Of a stretch of DNA of 64,000 nt, positions 52,170 through 61,369 are shown piece by piece. The translations under genes and the position numbers were made by a program. Position 1 is the first letter of the stretch. Each line of letters starts with the position of its first letter. The notes under the pieces were generated by a model that was not told the DNA's origin, did not search any database, and was given only the letters and a program-made list of their open reading frames with translations. This DNA comes from Euonymus europaeus (taxonomy: Eukaryota > Streptophyta > Magnoliopsida > Celastrales > Celastraceae), in NCBI GenBank assembly GCA_963580455.1, contig OY756966.1:16495001-16559000 (forward strand). Reading direction: 5' to 3'.

Positions 52170-52468
52170 TGGTTGGCTTAAATGCCCCATTTTGTTTTCT
52201 ATTAATGGCTGGTTCAACCGCCTACTGTTGTTAATATATGTATATATCTATTAATATTAATGGCTGGTTTTACCGCCTATTAATATACCTTAATATTTAC
52301 TAACATCATTTTTTTTATGGTTGGCCTTTTCTGCCCCATTTTATTTCTTTTGTATACTAACTTTTTATATATTGTCAACTAACTCCTTTAATCCTCTGGT
52401 TGTGATTGGCATTGCCATCCACCAAATTTTCTTTATATTAATTTATGTTTATGGTTGGCCTCGCCACC
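52170..52468 (+). repeat. Cluster of six related short hairpins in the leader
   Basis: Units: 52170-52189, 52207-52222, 52262-52277, 52318-52338, 52397-52424 and 52453-52468. Examples are GGC-T-GGT-TCA-ACC-GCC (52207), GGC-T-GGT-TTT-ACC-GCC (52262) and GGT-T-GGC-CTC-GCC-ACC (52453). Each has two short GC-rich arms, usually with one or two bulged T's or a small internal loop, and loops of 3-7 nt. The position just after the primer-binding site suggests a role in genomic RNA packaging or dimerisation, but this is inference. Confidence 0.6.
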
Positions 52469-52483
52469 TAAGTAGTTCATTTA

Positions 52484-52508
52484 TATTGTTATTTTTCCTA
52501 TTTTACAG
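52484..52508 (+). promoter_or_regulatory. Candidate 3' splice site just upstream of gag
   Basis: A pyrimidine-rich tract (ATTTTTCCTATTTTACAG core) ends in AG at 52507-52508, 8 nt before the gag ATG. It matches the plant acceptor consensus well. Possible donors in U5 are GTAAGA at 51919 and GTAAGG at 52010. Splicing is inferred. Confidence 0.45.
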
Positions 52509-52516
52509 ATACATGA

Positions 52517-55500
52517 ATGTCCAGCTCAAATCTTGAGAACTTATCGACTGACGACATTTCGTTAAACACAAAATTAGCGGAGATCCGTTTATTTTGTCAA
52601 AGAGACCATCGCACTCCAGAGAGATCACCTTTGTCATCACCAACTACAAGTCCCACAGCCTCAGTTCAAATGGAAGAAGAACCAGATAACATGAACAAGC
52701 CACTTAAGGATTTCTCTGTGCCTCAAGCAGCAGATCAAGCTTCATGCATTGTCTACCCCCAGACTACTGTAGACAACTTTGAACTAAAGTCTGGAATGAT
52801 TCATTTGTTGCCTACGTTCTTGGGCCATGCTGGAGAAGATCCTCACATGCATCTTAAAGAATTCTCTGATGTCTGTTCCACAATTAAAATAAGAGGTTTA
52901 ACTGATGAGCAGGTTCATCTGCGATTGTTTCCATTTAGTCTGAAGGAACAAGCAAAGACATGGCTTCACTCTTTACCAAGAGCTTCAATAAGAACATGGA
53001 CAGATTTGGCAAACAAGTTCTTGACGAAATTTTTTCCAGCTCAAAAGACAAATAAAATAAGGAAAGAGATAGTGAGCATCCAACAAAATGATGGAGAAGC
53101 ATTCCACGAATATTGGGAGAGATACAAGAGGCTCTTAAGCTCTTGTCCTCATCATAATATTCAAGAATGGCTACTAATGCAATATTTTTATGAAGGGATG
53201 CTAGATTCAGATCGCAAAATGGTGGACGCCACATCTGGTGGAGGATTGATGAATAACAATGCCGGACAAGCCAGGGAGATGTTCGAAACTTTGTCAACTA
53301 ATTCTCAACAATGGAGCTACAACAGAGTGAGAGAACCTCAGAAAAGGGCTGGAATCTATGAAGCACAATCAAGTTCAAACATGGAAGCCCAAATTGCAAA
53401 CTTGACAAAGATGGTGAAGCAGTTAATTATTCCAGGCTCTCAAGTGTGTGCTGTGTGCAGTACACCTGGACATGCTATTGAAAGTTGTCCACAAAATGAA
53501 GTTGCGATCATGGATGCACAAATAAATGCATGCAGTACGTATCCAAATCAGAATCAAAACCAAATGCAAAGGCCAAGGAATGATCCATTTGCTCCTACCT
53601 ACAATCCAGGATGGAGGAATCATCCAAATTTTAGGTGGAGTAATAATCAACCAATGCAACAACCTTTTGCTCAATTACCACAACATCGGGTTCAAGTGGA
53701 GCCTCCGAAACCATCACTTGAAGATATGGTTACATCTATGGCACAGAGCACTCAAGCATTCATGCAGAAAACTGATAATGCCATTGCAAATTTGGAACAA
53801 CAAATGGGACAGTTAGCCACTGCATTAAATCAAAGGGAACCTGGAAAGCTTCCTGGCCAAGTTGTTGTCAACCCTAAGATTAATGAACATGCTAAAGCAA
53901 TCACTCTGAGGGGAGGGAAAACAATTGGAAAAATGAGCGTGCCAGAAGAAGAGAAGAACCTTGACTCTGACCAGATGATCAATCCAGAAGTTCTAGATCC
54001 AAATTCTAGCAGCAGTGCTACTCCTTTCCAGGAAACGCCAAACCTTCAGGTTAACTCTAACCTTCCAAATTATATTTCTTCACATGCTCCTTTTCCTAGC
54101 AGATTGCAGAAGTCCAAGAAAGAAGATCCAATGCAAGGAATCTTGGATACTTTCAAGAAGGTGGAGATTAACATTCCTCTTTTAGATGCCATCAAACAAA
54201 TGCCAAAATATGCAAAGTTCCTCAAGGATTTGTGCACAAATAAGAGGAAGTTTAAAGAGTTTCAAACGATTAAGGTTTCTGAGGAAGTTTCAGCTGTTCT
54301 ACAAAGCAAACTCCCTCCTAAGCTAAAAGATCCGGGCAGTTTTACTATCCCTTGTATCATTGGGGATCACAGGTTTGAGAAAGCTCTTCTTGACTTAGGT
54401 GCATCTGTCAATCTAATGCCTTTTTCTGTTTTTGAATCTTTGAATATATGGGAACTAAAGGCGACCTCTGTGAGCATCCAGTTGGCAGATAGATCAATCA
54501 AATACCCTAGGGGTATTCTGGAAGATGTCTTAGTCAAAGTTGACGGATTAATCTTACCTGCTGATTTTCTAGTATTGGAAATGGAGCCGATTCCTTTGTC
54601 AGAAGTAAAGTTAACCTTAATTCTTGGTCGTCCATTCATGGCCACAGCAGGTACCAAAATTGATGTTCAAAAGGGTACACTAACTATGAATGTGCAGGGA
54701 CAAACGATTGAGTACAAGGTATTTGGAGCACTCAAATTACCAAGTGATGAACATTATTGTTTTCACTTAGATGCGTTAGATACAATTTGTCAACAAGTGT
54801 TCAATGACAGTTGTGGTCGAGATATTGTGGACAAAGTTTTAATTCATGACTTTGGAACCATCGATGAGGATAAACAAGCTAGCAAAGTCTTAGCTCGCCT
54901 TGAAGCCTTACCTTCTTTAGGTATGTATATTTCTGCCTTTGAGTCTTTACCAGTGCCTAAGACAAAACTTGTACCATCTATTGTGCAGGCACCTCAATTG
55001 GAGTTGAAGGAACTACCAAAGCATTTGAAGTACGCGTATGTGGGCGAAGAAAGTACATTTCCAGTAATCATTGCATCTGACCTCAGCATTGAAGAAGAAG
55101 AGAAATTGTTGAGAGTACTAAAAGAGCATAAAACATCAATCGGATGGAGTATTGCTGATATCAGAGGAATCAGTCCCTCTAGATGTATGCATCGGATACT
55201 ACTAGAGGAGGGAACAAAACCAACAAGAGATGCCCAACGCAGACTTAACCCAATAATGAAGGAGGTGGTGCTAAAAGAAGTACTCAAATTGCTAGATGTT
55301 GGCATCATTTACCCTATCTCTGATAGCAAATGGGTTAGTCCGGTACAAGTGGTTCCTAAAAAATCTGGAGTTACAGTAGTCCTTAATGAAGATAATGAGT
55401 TGGTTCCCACGCGAGTTCAAACAGGATGGCGTGTTTGCATTGACTACAAAAAGCTTAATTCAGGTACTAGAAAAGATCATTTTCCACTACCTTTTATTGA

Positions 55501-57910
55501 TCAAATGTTGGAACGTCTTGCAGGTCATAGCCATTATTGTTTTCTTGATGGATATTCGGGCTACAATCAGATTGCAATAGCACCAGAAGATCAAGACAAG
55601 ACGACATTTACTTGTCCATATGGTACATTCGCCTACAGGCGCATGCCTTTTGGTCTTTGCAATGCTCCAGGTACTTTTCAAAGGTGTATGATGAGCATAT
55701 TTTCAGATATGGTGGAGCACATTATTGAGGTATTTATGGATGATTTTAGTGTATTTGGTTCATCTTTTGATAAATGCCTTCATAATCTCGCTTTGGTCTT
55801 AGAAAGATGCCAAGAATGCAATCTAGTTTTAAACTGGGAAAAATGTCATTTTATGGTACAACAAGGAATTGTACTTGGTCATATCATCTCTAGCAAGGGA
55901 ATAGAAGTTGACAAAGCAAAAGTGGATCTGGTAAGTAATCTTCCACCTCCATCTACAGTTAAGGAAATAAGATCTTTCCTTGGACATGCAGGTTTCTACA
56001 GGAGGTTCATCAAGGATTTCTCCAAGATAGCTAAGCCATTGTGTAACTTACTATCCAAGGATGTGACATTTGAGTTTGATGAGACATGTTTGACAGCTTT
56101 TAACAAGCTTAAACTTCTTCTTACATCAGCACCGATCATGATGCCTCCCAATTGGAGCCTCCCTTTTGAACTAATGTGCGATGCTTCAGATTATGCTGTA
56201 GGAGCAGTTTTGGGACAACGAGTAAATAAAGTACCTCATGTTATCTACTATGCCAGTAGAACACTCAATGATGCCCAATTAAACTACTCCACTACAGAGA
56301 AGGAGCTCCTTTCTGTTATTTTTTCTTTAGAAAAATTTCGTGCATATTTGATTGGCACTAAAGTAATTGTATTTTCTGACCATGCAGCTCTTAGGTACCT
56401 TCTTCAAAAGAAGGATGCAAAGCCTCGCTTGATTAGATGGATTCTACTACTTCAAGAGTTCGATCTGGAGATTAAGGACAAAAAAGGATCCGAGAATGTG
56501 GTGGCCGATCACCTCAGCCGTTTGGTGAACAACTCAGTGACCGAAGAAGACTCTTTGCCTCTAAATGAGAATTTTCCTGATGAGCAATTACTATCTTTAT
56601 CTATTTCTACACCATGGTATGCTGACATTGTCAATTACCTTGTTACAGGTGATCTTCCAGGAAATTTGCCAAGAACTTACAAGGATAAACTCGTGACAAC
56701 AGCAAAGTATTACATATGGGATGATCCATACCTTTTCAAATGGTGTTCTGACCAAATCATCAGACGGTGTGTGCCAGAATCAGAATTTCAATCCATACTC
56801 ACGTTTTGTCACTCATATGCTTGTGGAGGACATTCTGGTCCAAAGAAGACAGCTTTGAAAGTATTGCAATGTGGATTTCATTGGCCGAGTTTGTTCAAAG
56901 ATGCATATACTTTCTGCTCTACTTGTGATAGGTGTCAGCGGTTAGGTAATCTTTCATCTAGGAATCAGATGCCTTTATCACCTATTCTAATAGTTGAAAT
57001 TTTTGATGTTTGGGGTATTGATTTCATGGGACCTTTTCCTTCATCTAAAGGTTATTTATATATCTTACTTGCTGTGGATTATGTTTCAAAATGGGTGGAA
57101 GCAGTTCCATCCAAGACTAATGATTCTCGAGTTGTCCTCAGATTCCTTAAAGAAAATATATTTGCAAGATTTGGAACACCCAGGGCGATCATTAGTGATG
57201 GAGGGTCCCATTTCAATAATAAACTTTTTGCAGCACTATTACAAAAGTACGGAGTCAAACATAAGGTGTCCACGCCATATCATCCACAGACAAGCGGACA
57301 AGCTGAAATCTGTAATAGGGAAATTAAACAGATATTGGAGAAGACTGTGAGCTCCTCACGCAAGGATTGGTCTGATCGTCTCATGGATGCTCTATGGGCT
57401 TATCGTACAGCCTATAAAACTCCGATTGGAATGTCACCATACAGGTTGGTTTTTGGTAAACCCTGCCACTTACCAGTTGAATTAGAGCACAAAGCATATT
57501 GGGCTATCAAACAGTACAATTTTGAGATGAAGGCTGCAGGAGAGCAACGAAAGTTGCAGTTGAGTGAGTTGGAAGAACTCCGAAATGAAGCCTATGAGAG
57601 CTCTAAAATATACAAGGAGAAGACCAAGGCCTATCATGATAAGACCATTTTGAGAAAACATTTTGAACCTGGGCAGAAAGTCTTATTATATAACTCACGC
57701 CTAAGACTATTCCCAGGTAAGCTCCGTTCACGATGGTATGGTCCATTCCTCATTACTCATGTTTTTTCACATGGTGCAGTGAATCTTCAACACCCACAGA
57801 CGGGAAATATTTTTAAAGTGAATGGTCATCGTCTCAAGCACTACTTAGAGCCAGCAACAAAAGATTTTGATGAGAATTTAAGGCTCTCTGATCTTGTTCC
57901 ACTCACTTGA
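52517..57910 (+). CDS. gag-pol: Gag-Pol polyprotein of the Athila-type element (1797 aa)
   Basis: One uninterrupted frame encodes the capsid precursor and all replication enzymes. Gag core lies at about residues 110-240, followed by a CCHC zinc knuckle (residues 311-324, [14 protein letters not shown]). An aspartic protease has DLGAS at 626-630; DLGAS rather than DTGAS is common in Athila elements. Reverse transcriptase carries FMDD at 1073-1076. RNase H has D1222, E1261, D1288 and D1331. Integrase has a zinc-binding HHCC (H1432, H1439, C1470, C1473) and a DD35E core (D1502, D1561, E1597). The ATG at 52517 starts MSSSNLENL; an out-of-frame ATG lies 4 nt upstream. There is no stop or frameshift between gag and pol, so Gag excess would need processing or another mechanism. 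All key residues are present, so the enzymes may be active. Confidence 0.96.
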   Translation: MSSSNLENLSTDDISLNTKLAEIRLFCQRDHRTPERSPLSSPTTSPTASVQMEEEPDNMNKPLKDFSVPQAADQASCIVYPQTTVDNFELKSGMIHLLPTFLGHAGEDPHMHLKEFSDVCSTIKIRGLTDEQVHLRLFPFSLKEQAKTWLHSLPRASIRTWTDLANKFLTKFFPAQKTNKIRKEIVSIQQNDGEAFHEYWERYKRLLSSCPHHNIQEWLLMQYFYEGMLDSDRKMVDATSGGGLMNNNAGQAREMFETLSTNSQQWSYNRVREPQKRAGIYEAQSSSNMEAQIANLTKMVKQLIIPGSQVCAVCSTPGHAIESCPQNEVAIMDAQINACSTYPNQNQNQMQRPRNDPFAPTYNPGWRNHPNFRWSNNQPMQQPFAQLPQHRVQVEPPKPSLEDMVTSMAQSTQAFMQKTDNAIANLEQQMGQLATALNQREPGKLPGQVVVNPKINEHAKAITLRGGKTIGKMSVPEEEKNLDSDQMINPEVLDPNSSSSATPFQETPNLQVNSNLPNYISSHAPFPSRLQKSKKEDPMQGILDTFKKVEINIPLLDAIKQMPKYAKFLKDLCTNKRKFKEFQTIKVSEEVSAVLQSKLPPKLKDPGSFTIPCIIGDHRFEKALLDLGASVNLMPFSVFESLNIWELKATSVSIQLADRSIKYPRGILEDVLVKVDGLILPADFLVLEMEPIPLSEVKLTLILGRPFMATAGTKIDVQKGTLTMNVQGQTIEYKVFGALKLPSDEHYCFHLDALDTICQQVFNDSCGRDIVDKVLIHDFGTIDEDKQASKVLARLEALPSLGMYISAFESLPVPKTKLVPSIVQAPQLELKELPKHLKYAYVGEESTFPVIIASDLSIEEEEKLLRVLKEHKTSIGWSIADIRGISPSRCMHRILLEEGTKPTRDAQRRLNPIMKEVVLKEVLKLLDVGIIYPISDSKWVSPVQVVPKKSGVTVVLNEDNELVPTRVQTGWRVCIDYKKLNSGTRKDHFPLPFIDQMLERLAGHSHYCFLDGYSGYNQIAIAPEDQDKTTFTCPYGTFAYRRMPFGLCNAPGTFQRCMMSIFSDMVEHIIEVFMDDFSVFGSSFDKCLHNLALVLERCQECNLVLNWEKCHFMVQQGIVLGHIISSKGIEVDKAKVDLVSNLPPPSTVKEIRSFLGHAGFYRRFIKDFSKIAKPLCNLLSKDVTFEFDETCLTAFNKLKLLLTSAPIMMPPNWSLPFELMCDASDYAVGAVLGQRVNKVPHVIYYASRTLNDAQLNYSTTEKELLSVIFSLEKFRAYLIGTKVIVFSDHAALRYLLQKKDAKPRLIRWILLLQEFDLEIKDKKGSENVVADHLSRLVNNSVTEEDSLPLNENFPDEQLLSLSISTPWYADIVNYLVTGDLPGNLPRTYKDKLVTTAKYYIWDDPYLFKWCSDQIIRRCVPESEFQSILTFCHSYACGGHSGPKKTALKVLQCGFHWPSLFKDAYTFCSTCDRCQRLGNLSSRNQMPLSPILIVEIFDVWGIDFMGPFPSSKGYLYILLAVDYVSKWVEAVPSKTNDSRVVLRFLKENIFARFGTPRAIISDGGSHFNNKLFAALLQKYGVKHKVSTPYHPQTSGQAEICNREIKQILEKTVSSSRKDWSDRLMDALWAYRTAYKTPIGMSPYRLVFGKPCHLPVELEHKAYWAIKQYNFEMKAAGEQRKLQLSELEELRNEAYESSKIYKEKTKAYHDKTILRKHFEPGQKVLLYNSRLRLFPGKLRSRWYGPFLITHVFSHGAVNLQHPQTGNIFKVNGHRLKHYLEPATKDFDENLRLSDLVPLT

Positions 57911-57934
57911 TACGCTGTTCCGTCTGGCTGACGA

Positions 57935-57968
57935 CGCTAAATTTAGCGCTTATGGGAGGCAACCCATA
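57935..57968 (+). other. Two adjacent hairpins just after the pol stop codon
   Basis: CGCTAAATTTAGCG (57935-57948) is a perfect 14-bp palindrome starting 24 nt after the stop. It is followed by TATGGG-AGGCAA-CCCATA (57951-57968), a 6-bp stem with a 6-nt loop. From memory, a similar GCGCTT...GGGAGGCAACCCA string follows pol in many plant Athila-like elements, which suggests a conserved cis-acting RNA signal. Its function is unknown to me. Confidence 0.65.
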
Positions 57969-58654
57969 TTTCTTTCTCATTATCTTTGTGTGTTCAATCA
58001 AGCATTTAGTTCAGTTGCACATTTTCTTAGCATATTCACTTTTACTTTCACCTTGAGGTGGTCACTGTACACTTTTGTGTGCGTGGGGCTTGATTGCGCC
58101 CATATGTCTACGGTGTGAGCTTTCTCCACCAGCTTAATGTGGTTTGGATCTTCAAATGTTTACTTATAGGGCAGCTGGGAGGAGAGCATCTCATGACGGT
58201 ATTGTCATTAGTATAAGACCTGAAGGTTTACATTTTGATCCTGTGGACAAAAGCTTTGGTCTCCTGATAGGCCGAAGGAAAACACTCGATGGCGTTAGCA
58301 CAGAAGTCACTGGAATGAGCCTCTGTTACCTTACTTGTGCATGTGCATTGGTTGAAAAAAAAAAAAGTATATATATTTATATATTTGGGATTGCTTACGC
58401 AAAATATATTTTGATCGGGTAAGATAGTATGATATATTATGCTACTAATTGCATGTCTAGGGAAATTCTGTCTAAGGAGTTTGGTATTTAAGTGGACCAC
58501 TGTGTCCCTCCAATCTTTCCTGGGAATTTCCCTGGTGTAATTAGTGATATAATTGTTTATATCTTCTTCACCAATGATCTATCAAAAAAAAAAAAAAAAA
58601 AAAACGTAACCCTAATTGTTTTCTTCTCATACTCTGTTCATTCCTGATTTTCAA

Positions 58655-58696
58655 CTCTCTTTCTTTTCAGATCGTCTTTCTCTTCCTCCGTCACAG
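58655..58696 (+). promoter_or_regulatory. Candidate 3' splice sites upstream of the third ORF
   Basis: CTCTCTTTCTTTTCAG ends in AG at 58669-58670, 27 nt before the ATG. A second, weaker site (CTCCGTCACAG, AG at 58695-58696) lies 1 nt before it. A spliced subgenomic mRNA would explain how an ORF about 0.8 kb downstream of pol is translated, as proposed for other Athila-like elements. Confidence 0.5.
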
Positions 58697-58697
58697 T

Positions 58698-59681
58698 ATG
58701 TCGCGCAGCCCACACGATGCCGTTGCGACGGTAGATTTATTCGCCAGAGCTACGATCCTGCCAGAACGTCGAACCGATTCAAAAATCCTGAACGATTCTG
58801 CCAACCGATGGGCCATGAGCTACCTCCGTGACCATTCTCTGCTGTTCTTGGTCGATCCTGATCCAAAAGATGACTTACCGGTGTATCCTCACATCGTTCG
58901 CTCTTTCTACCATACTCTTCACAAAATACCCCACTCTTCTGACACTCACCCAGTGTATCAGGTTGACATCCCTGGTCTTCGGCTTCAATTCACTTCAGCG
59001 GATATTTGCAAATGTTTAGGTTATCCACCTACCGCTGACGTTGCTGAAGGTTTTCAAGCGCCGATCTCTATTTCCCATCAAGAGATGATTGATGATCTGT
59101 GTCAAGGGCGACACGATCCGAATAACGCTGCTTCTACACGCCGCTCTTATTTGCCGTCCACGATGTGGATGCTTGATGATGCCATCCGAAGTAACCTTTG
59201 CCCCATTGGACACAGTCAACAACGACAGGGTAACATACTCTCTGTCCTATATTACATGTATCGTGGAGCCTGGTTTGATATTGGCCGGATTTACCTTGAG
59301 AGTATTCTTAAGGCGAAGGCCCTCGTGGAGAGACAAAAAACCAAGGTTGGGAGATTATTTTTCCCGAGACTCATCACACGGTTGCTTTTTAGTATGGGCA
59401 TTCTCCCACCTCCCAGTCAGACAACTTCCAATTATCCAGTGACTGTTTTGGAGAACTCTACCTGGCGTCAGAGTACTAGCCACATGCTTTCCAGTGCTCG
59501 CAGACAACGTACACCGCGACGTCCAGTTGCTTTACCACTGGAAGCGTCTGACTCTTCTGCTGCTGCACTACCTTCGACTGACCACATTCACGACATCTTA
59601 GCCCGCCTGCATAGGTTGGAGGTTGGACAACAGCGGCTGGAACACATGCTGAATGTCCTCATGGACATGGTGCGGCGCTAA
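58698..59681 (+). CDS. Athila-type third ORF ('env-like'), 327 aa
   Basis: The ORF lies where Athila and Calypso elements carry an env-like gene. Its central part (about residues 40-240) resembles the family often labelled 'putative plant transposon protein' in plant proteomes, recognised from memory by patterns such as MWMLDDAIRSNLCPIGH and YRGAWFDIGRIYLESI. I see no signal peptide and no convincing membrane-spanning segment, so a classical envelope role is not supported. Residues 267-276 are strongly basic (ARRQRTPRRP). Residues 297-325 have regularly spaced leucines and methionines and could form a coiled coil. The ATG at 58698 is the first in frame and follows the splice-acceptor candidates. 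The frame is intact. Its biochemical function is unknown. Confidence 0.8.
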   Translation: MSRSPHDAVATVDLFARATILPERRTDSKILNDSANRWAMSYLRDHSLLFLVDPDPKDDLPVYPHIVRSFYHTLHKIPHSSDTHPVYQVDIPGLRLQFTSADICKCLGYPPTADVAEGFQAPISISHQEMIDDLCQGRHDPNNAASTRRSYLPSTMWMLDDAIRSNLCPIGHSQQRQGNILSVLYYMYRGAWFDIGRIYLESILKAKALVERQKTKVGRLFFPRLITRLLFSMGILPPPSQTTSNYPVTVLENSTWRQSTSHMLSSARRQRTPRRPVALPLEASDSSAAALPSTDHIHDILARLHRLEVGQQRLEHMLNVLMDMVRR

Positions 59682-59825
59682 CCATCTTCTCCTTCCACCA
59701 TTGTCCGAGCATCTTCCACCTCAGGTTGTATTGTTCTATCCTCTGTTTCTTTGCATTGCATTGCTTTTCCATACTTCGTCATTTTCACATTGCGAATTTT
59801 CACATTGCGGACAATGTTTGGTTTA

Positions 59826-59840
59826 GGTTGGGGGTGGTGG
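59826..59840 (+). other. Internal polypurine-tract-like motif
   Basis: GGTTGGGGGTGGTGG lies about 935 bp upstream of the terminal tract and shares the core GTTGGGGGT with it. It follows GGACAATGTTTGG, wording I recall from the 3' region of Athila-like elements. It may act as a second plus-strand primer or be a relic of one. Confidence 0.5.
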
Positions 59841-60212
59841 CATATTCATGCACTTTGATGTTTTGGTACTGGTACAATTAGTTTGAGTCAATTTTTCTAT
59901 CTGGATTATTAGAAAGCAACTTTTAACACACTTTTGTCCACAAATACTAAGCCTTGTGGTAAGATGGATGATAATGCATATGACTAAGAATATTTTCTGG
60001 TTAAAGCACAAATGAGTGGAGAGAAATGAGTAAACAACTTATGAACTTGCATTGATCTCTTGAAATGGATAATTGCTGTCAATGAGCACCATTACATGGT
60101 TTGTGGAATGATTGGATGGATGCTGAGGATGATATTGATCAATGTTTTAGAACAATGTTGTAATTTTGCTGGGCCTTTGTTTGAGATGTTCTATATTATG
60201 AATTCGAGACAT

Positions 60213-60269
60213 AAAAAAAAGAAAAGGAAAAAAAAAGAAGAAAGAAGAAAAGGAAAAAAAGAGAAAAAA
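60213..60269 (+). repeat. 57-nt all-purine A/G tract
   Basis: An uninterrupted run of A and G, mainly A with scattered G. It is low-complexity sequence that inflates an otherwise meaningless open frame in the region (60060-60299). Confidence 0.85.
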
Positions 60270-60762
60270 TTGTTATGTGTATTCGTCATTCGTCAGTAGA
60301 TAAGTTGTTATGTGATAAGGCTCTATTAGTTTGTCAATTGGGAAATGTTGATCAATAGAATTCCAAAGCAGGTTTGTGGTAAGACTGGTGGAAGTTCTTG
60401 ACAGCTAATATACCTATCATTTGATCAATGTTTGTTTATTTGTTTGTCCTTAAATTGACTTTTCTTCTGAGTGCATATCTATTTTCCAACTCCATGAGAG
60501 AAATTCATAGCCCAAAAATCCTTCTATACCCTGTGAGAATATGGAGTTGAGGCTTTTACTTGGATAAATGGTTTGACGTTATATGCATTATGGATTGTGG
60601 TATGAGGTTTTGGCTTAGCACACACACACAAGTGTTGGAAGTTGTGACTATACTAATCTGGATAGGAATTGTGATCTCTTACCTTTTGTTCTAGTATTGT
60701 TACTTTCAATCATTTCTCATAAATATTTTTACGCTTGAATTACTAGGGACTAGTAATAAGCT

Positions 60763-60774
60763 AGTTGGGGGTTG
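60763..60774 (+). other. Terminal polypurine tract
   Basis: AGTTGGGGGTTG immediately precedes the 3' LTR, the position where plus-strand synthesis is primed. It is G-rich rather than strictly purine, and three bases (TTG) separate the G run from the LTR. Confidence 0.75.
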
Positions 60775-61279
60775 TGATAAGTGTCAGAATAAACATTCTG
60801 AAAGTAATAAATACTACCAAAGCAATGCCAAGAAATTGTGCTTAAAAGCTGAATTTTCAAGATTATTGTACTTAAGATCTTCTTGGATGTTTTGCAGGTT
60901 AAGAGCTAGTAAGAGCTGTCGGAATGAGATTTGATCTTCAGCAAATGTTTAGAGGACACTTGAAGCTTTTCAGGAAGTATTGGTTCACAGAAATCGGAGT
61001 TCATCTGGGCCTCTAAAGGTTGCCTTGAAGTCAAGTTTGGAAGTTATATCCGAAGCAGAATTTCTGTTTGCAGACCAGACCTTTGGAAGCCCGTAACTTG
61101 AGCGTCTGATGTCCAAATTGAGTGATTCAAAAGCCCATAATTATCTACACATTTGTATCTACAATATTGATGAAGGGTTTGAGTTCATAATAGGCTTCGT
61201 TTAGGCCGAGAATGTAGTTACAAGATTAGTTTGTAATTGGATGTTGATGTCATTGATGATACCATTTCCATTCAAAGAG

Positions 61280-61319
61280 TGGACAATCCACCACACGAAT
61301 TTGATGGACAATCCACCAC
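61280..61319 (+). promoter_or_regulatory. Duplicated 15-bp motif upstream of the TATA box (3' LTR)
   Basis: This is the same pair, at 61280-61294 and 61305-61319, unchanged between the two LTRs. Confidence 0.55.
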
Positions 61320-61361
61320 CAAAAGATGGCACTAACTCCTCCACTATGTGCTCATTTTCTC

Positions 61362-61369
61362 TATAAATA
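61362..61369 (+). promoter_or_regulatory. TATA box of the 3' LTR
   Basis: This is the same TATAAATA in the 3' copy. If active it would drive read-out transcription into the satellite from 62306 onward. Confidence 0.7.

Larger units (their letters stand above)
52059..52516 (+). other. Untranslated leader between primer-binding site and gag
   Basis: AT-rich leader with no convincing gene. It contains a TTTA/TTAT-rich run near 52096-52120 and six small hairpins built on the same TGGT/TGGC theme (52170-52468). It ends in a pyrimidine-rich tract with TTTTACAG. A 71-codon open frame (52321-52536) overlaps the gag start but shows no protein-like features. Confidence 0.75.
57911..58697 (+). other. 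Spacer between pol and the third ORF
   Basis: Non-coding. It opens with two adjacent hairpins (57935-57968). It then holds a 12-A run with TA-rich sequence (58355-58386), a short palindromic GGGAATTTCCC (58520-58530), a 21-A run (58584-58604), and pyrimidine-rich sequence with two candidate splice acceptors just before the third ORF. A 92-codon frame at 58144-58422 has no recognisable features. Confidence 0.75.
59682..60774 (+). other. Non-coding region between the third ORF and the 3' LTR
   Basis: No convincing ORF. It contains a direct repeat ATTTTCACATTGCG (59781-59794 and 59796-59809), an internal polypurine-tract-like motif (59826-59840), a 57-nt all-purine tract (60213-60269), a 9-bp inverted repeat CAACTCCAT / ATGGAGTTG (60487-60495 and 60541-60549) and a short CA repeat near 60616. 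It ends with the terminal polypurine tract. Confidence 0.75.

Noticed and set aside
52935..57273. Minus-strand and alternative-frame open frames of 64-120 codons inside Gag-Pol
   Set aside because: They are shadows of the 1797-codon frame, with no recognisable features of their own.
58144..58422. 92-codon plus-strand frame and an overlapping minus-strand frame between pol and the third ORF
   Set aside because: Low-complexity tail (poly-A and TA-rich), no recognisable domain, and a position in the non-coding spacer.
58584..58604. Poly-A tail of a processed insertion (SINE or retrogene) inside the element
   Set aside because: No target duplication or inserted body was recognised next to it, so a simple A-run expansion is the easier explanation.
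58607..58615. Telomere-like AACCCTAAT after the 21-A run
   Set aside because: A single copy without tandem repetition, most likely chance.
60060..60299. 79-codon frame with a lysine-rich end
   Set aside because: The lysine-rich part is only the translated A/G tract at 60213-60269, and nothing else supports a gene.
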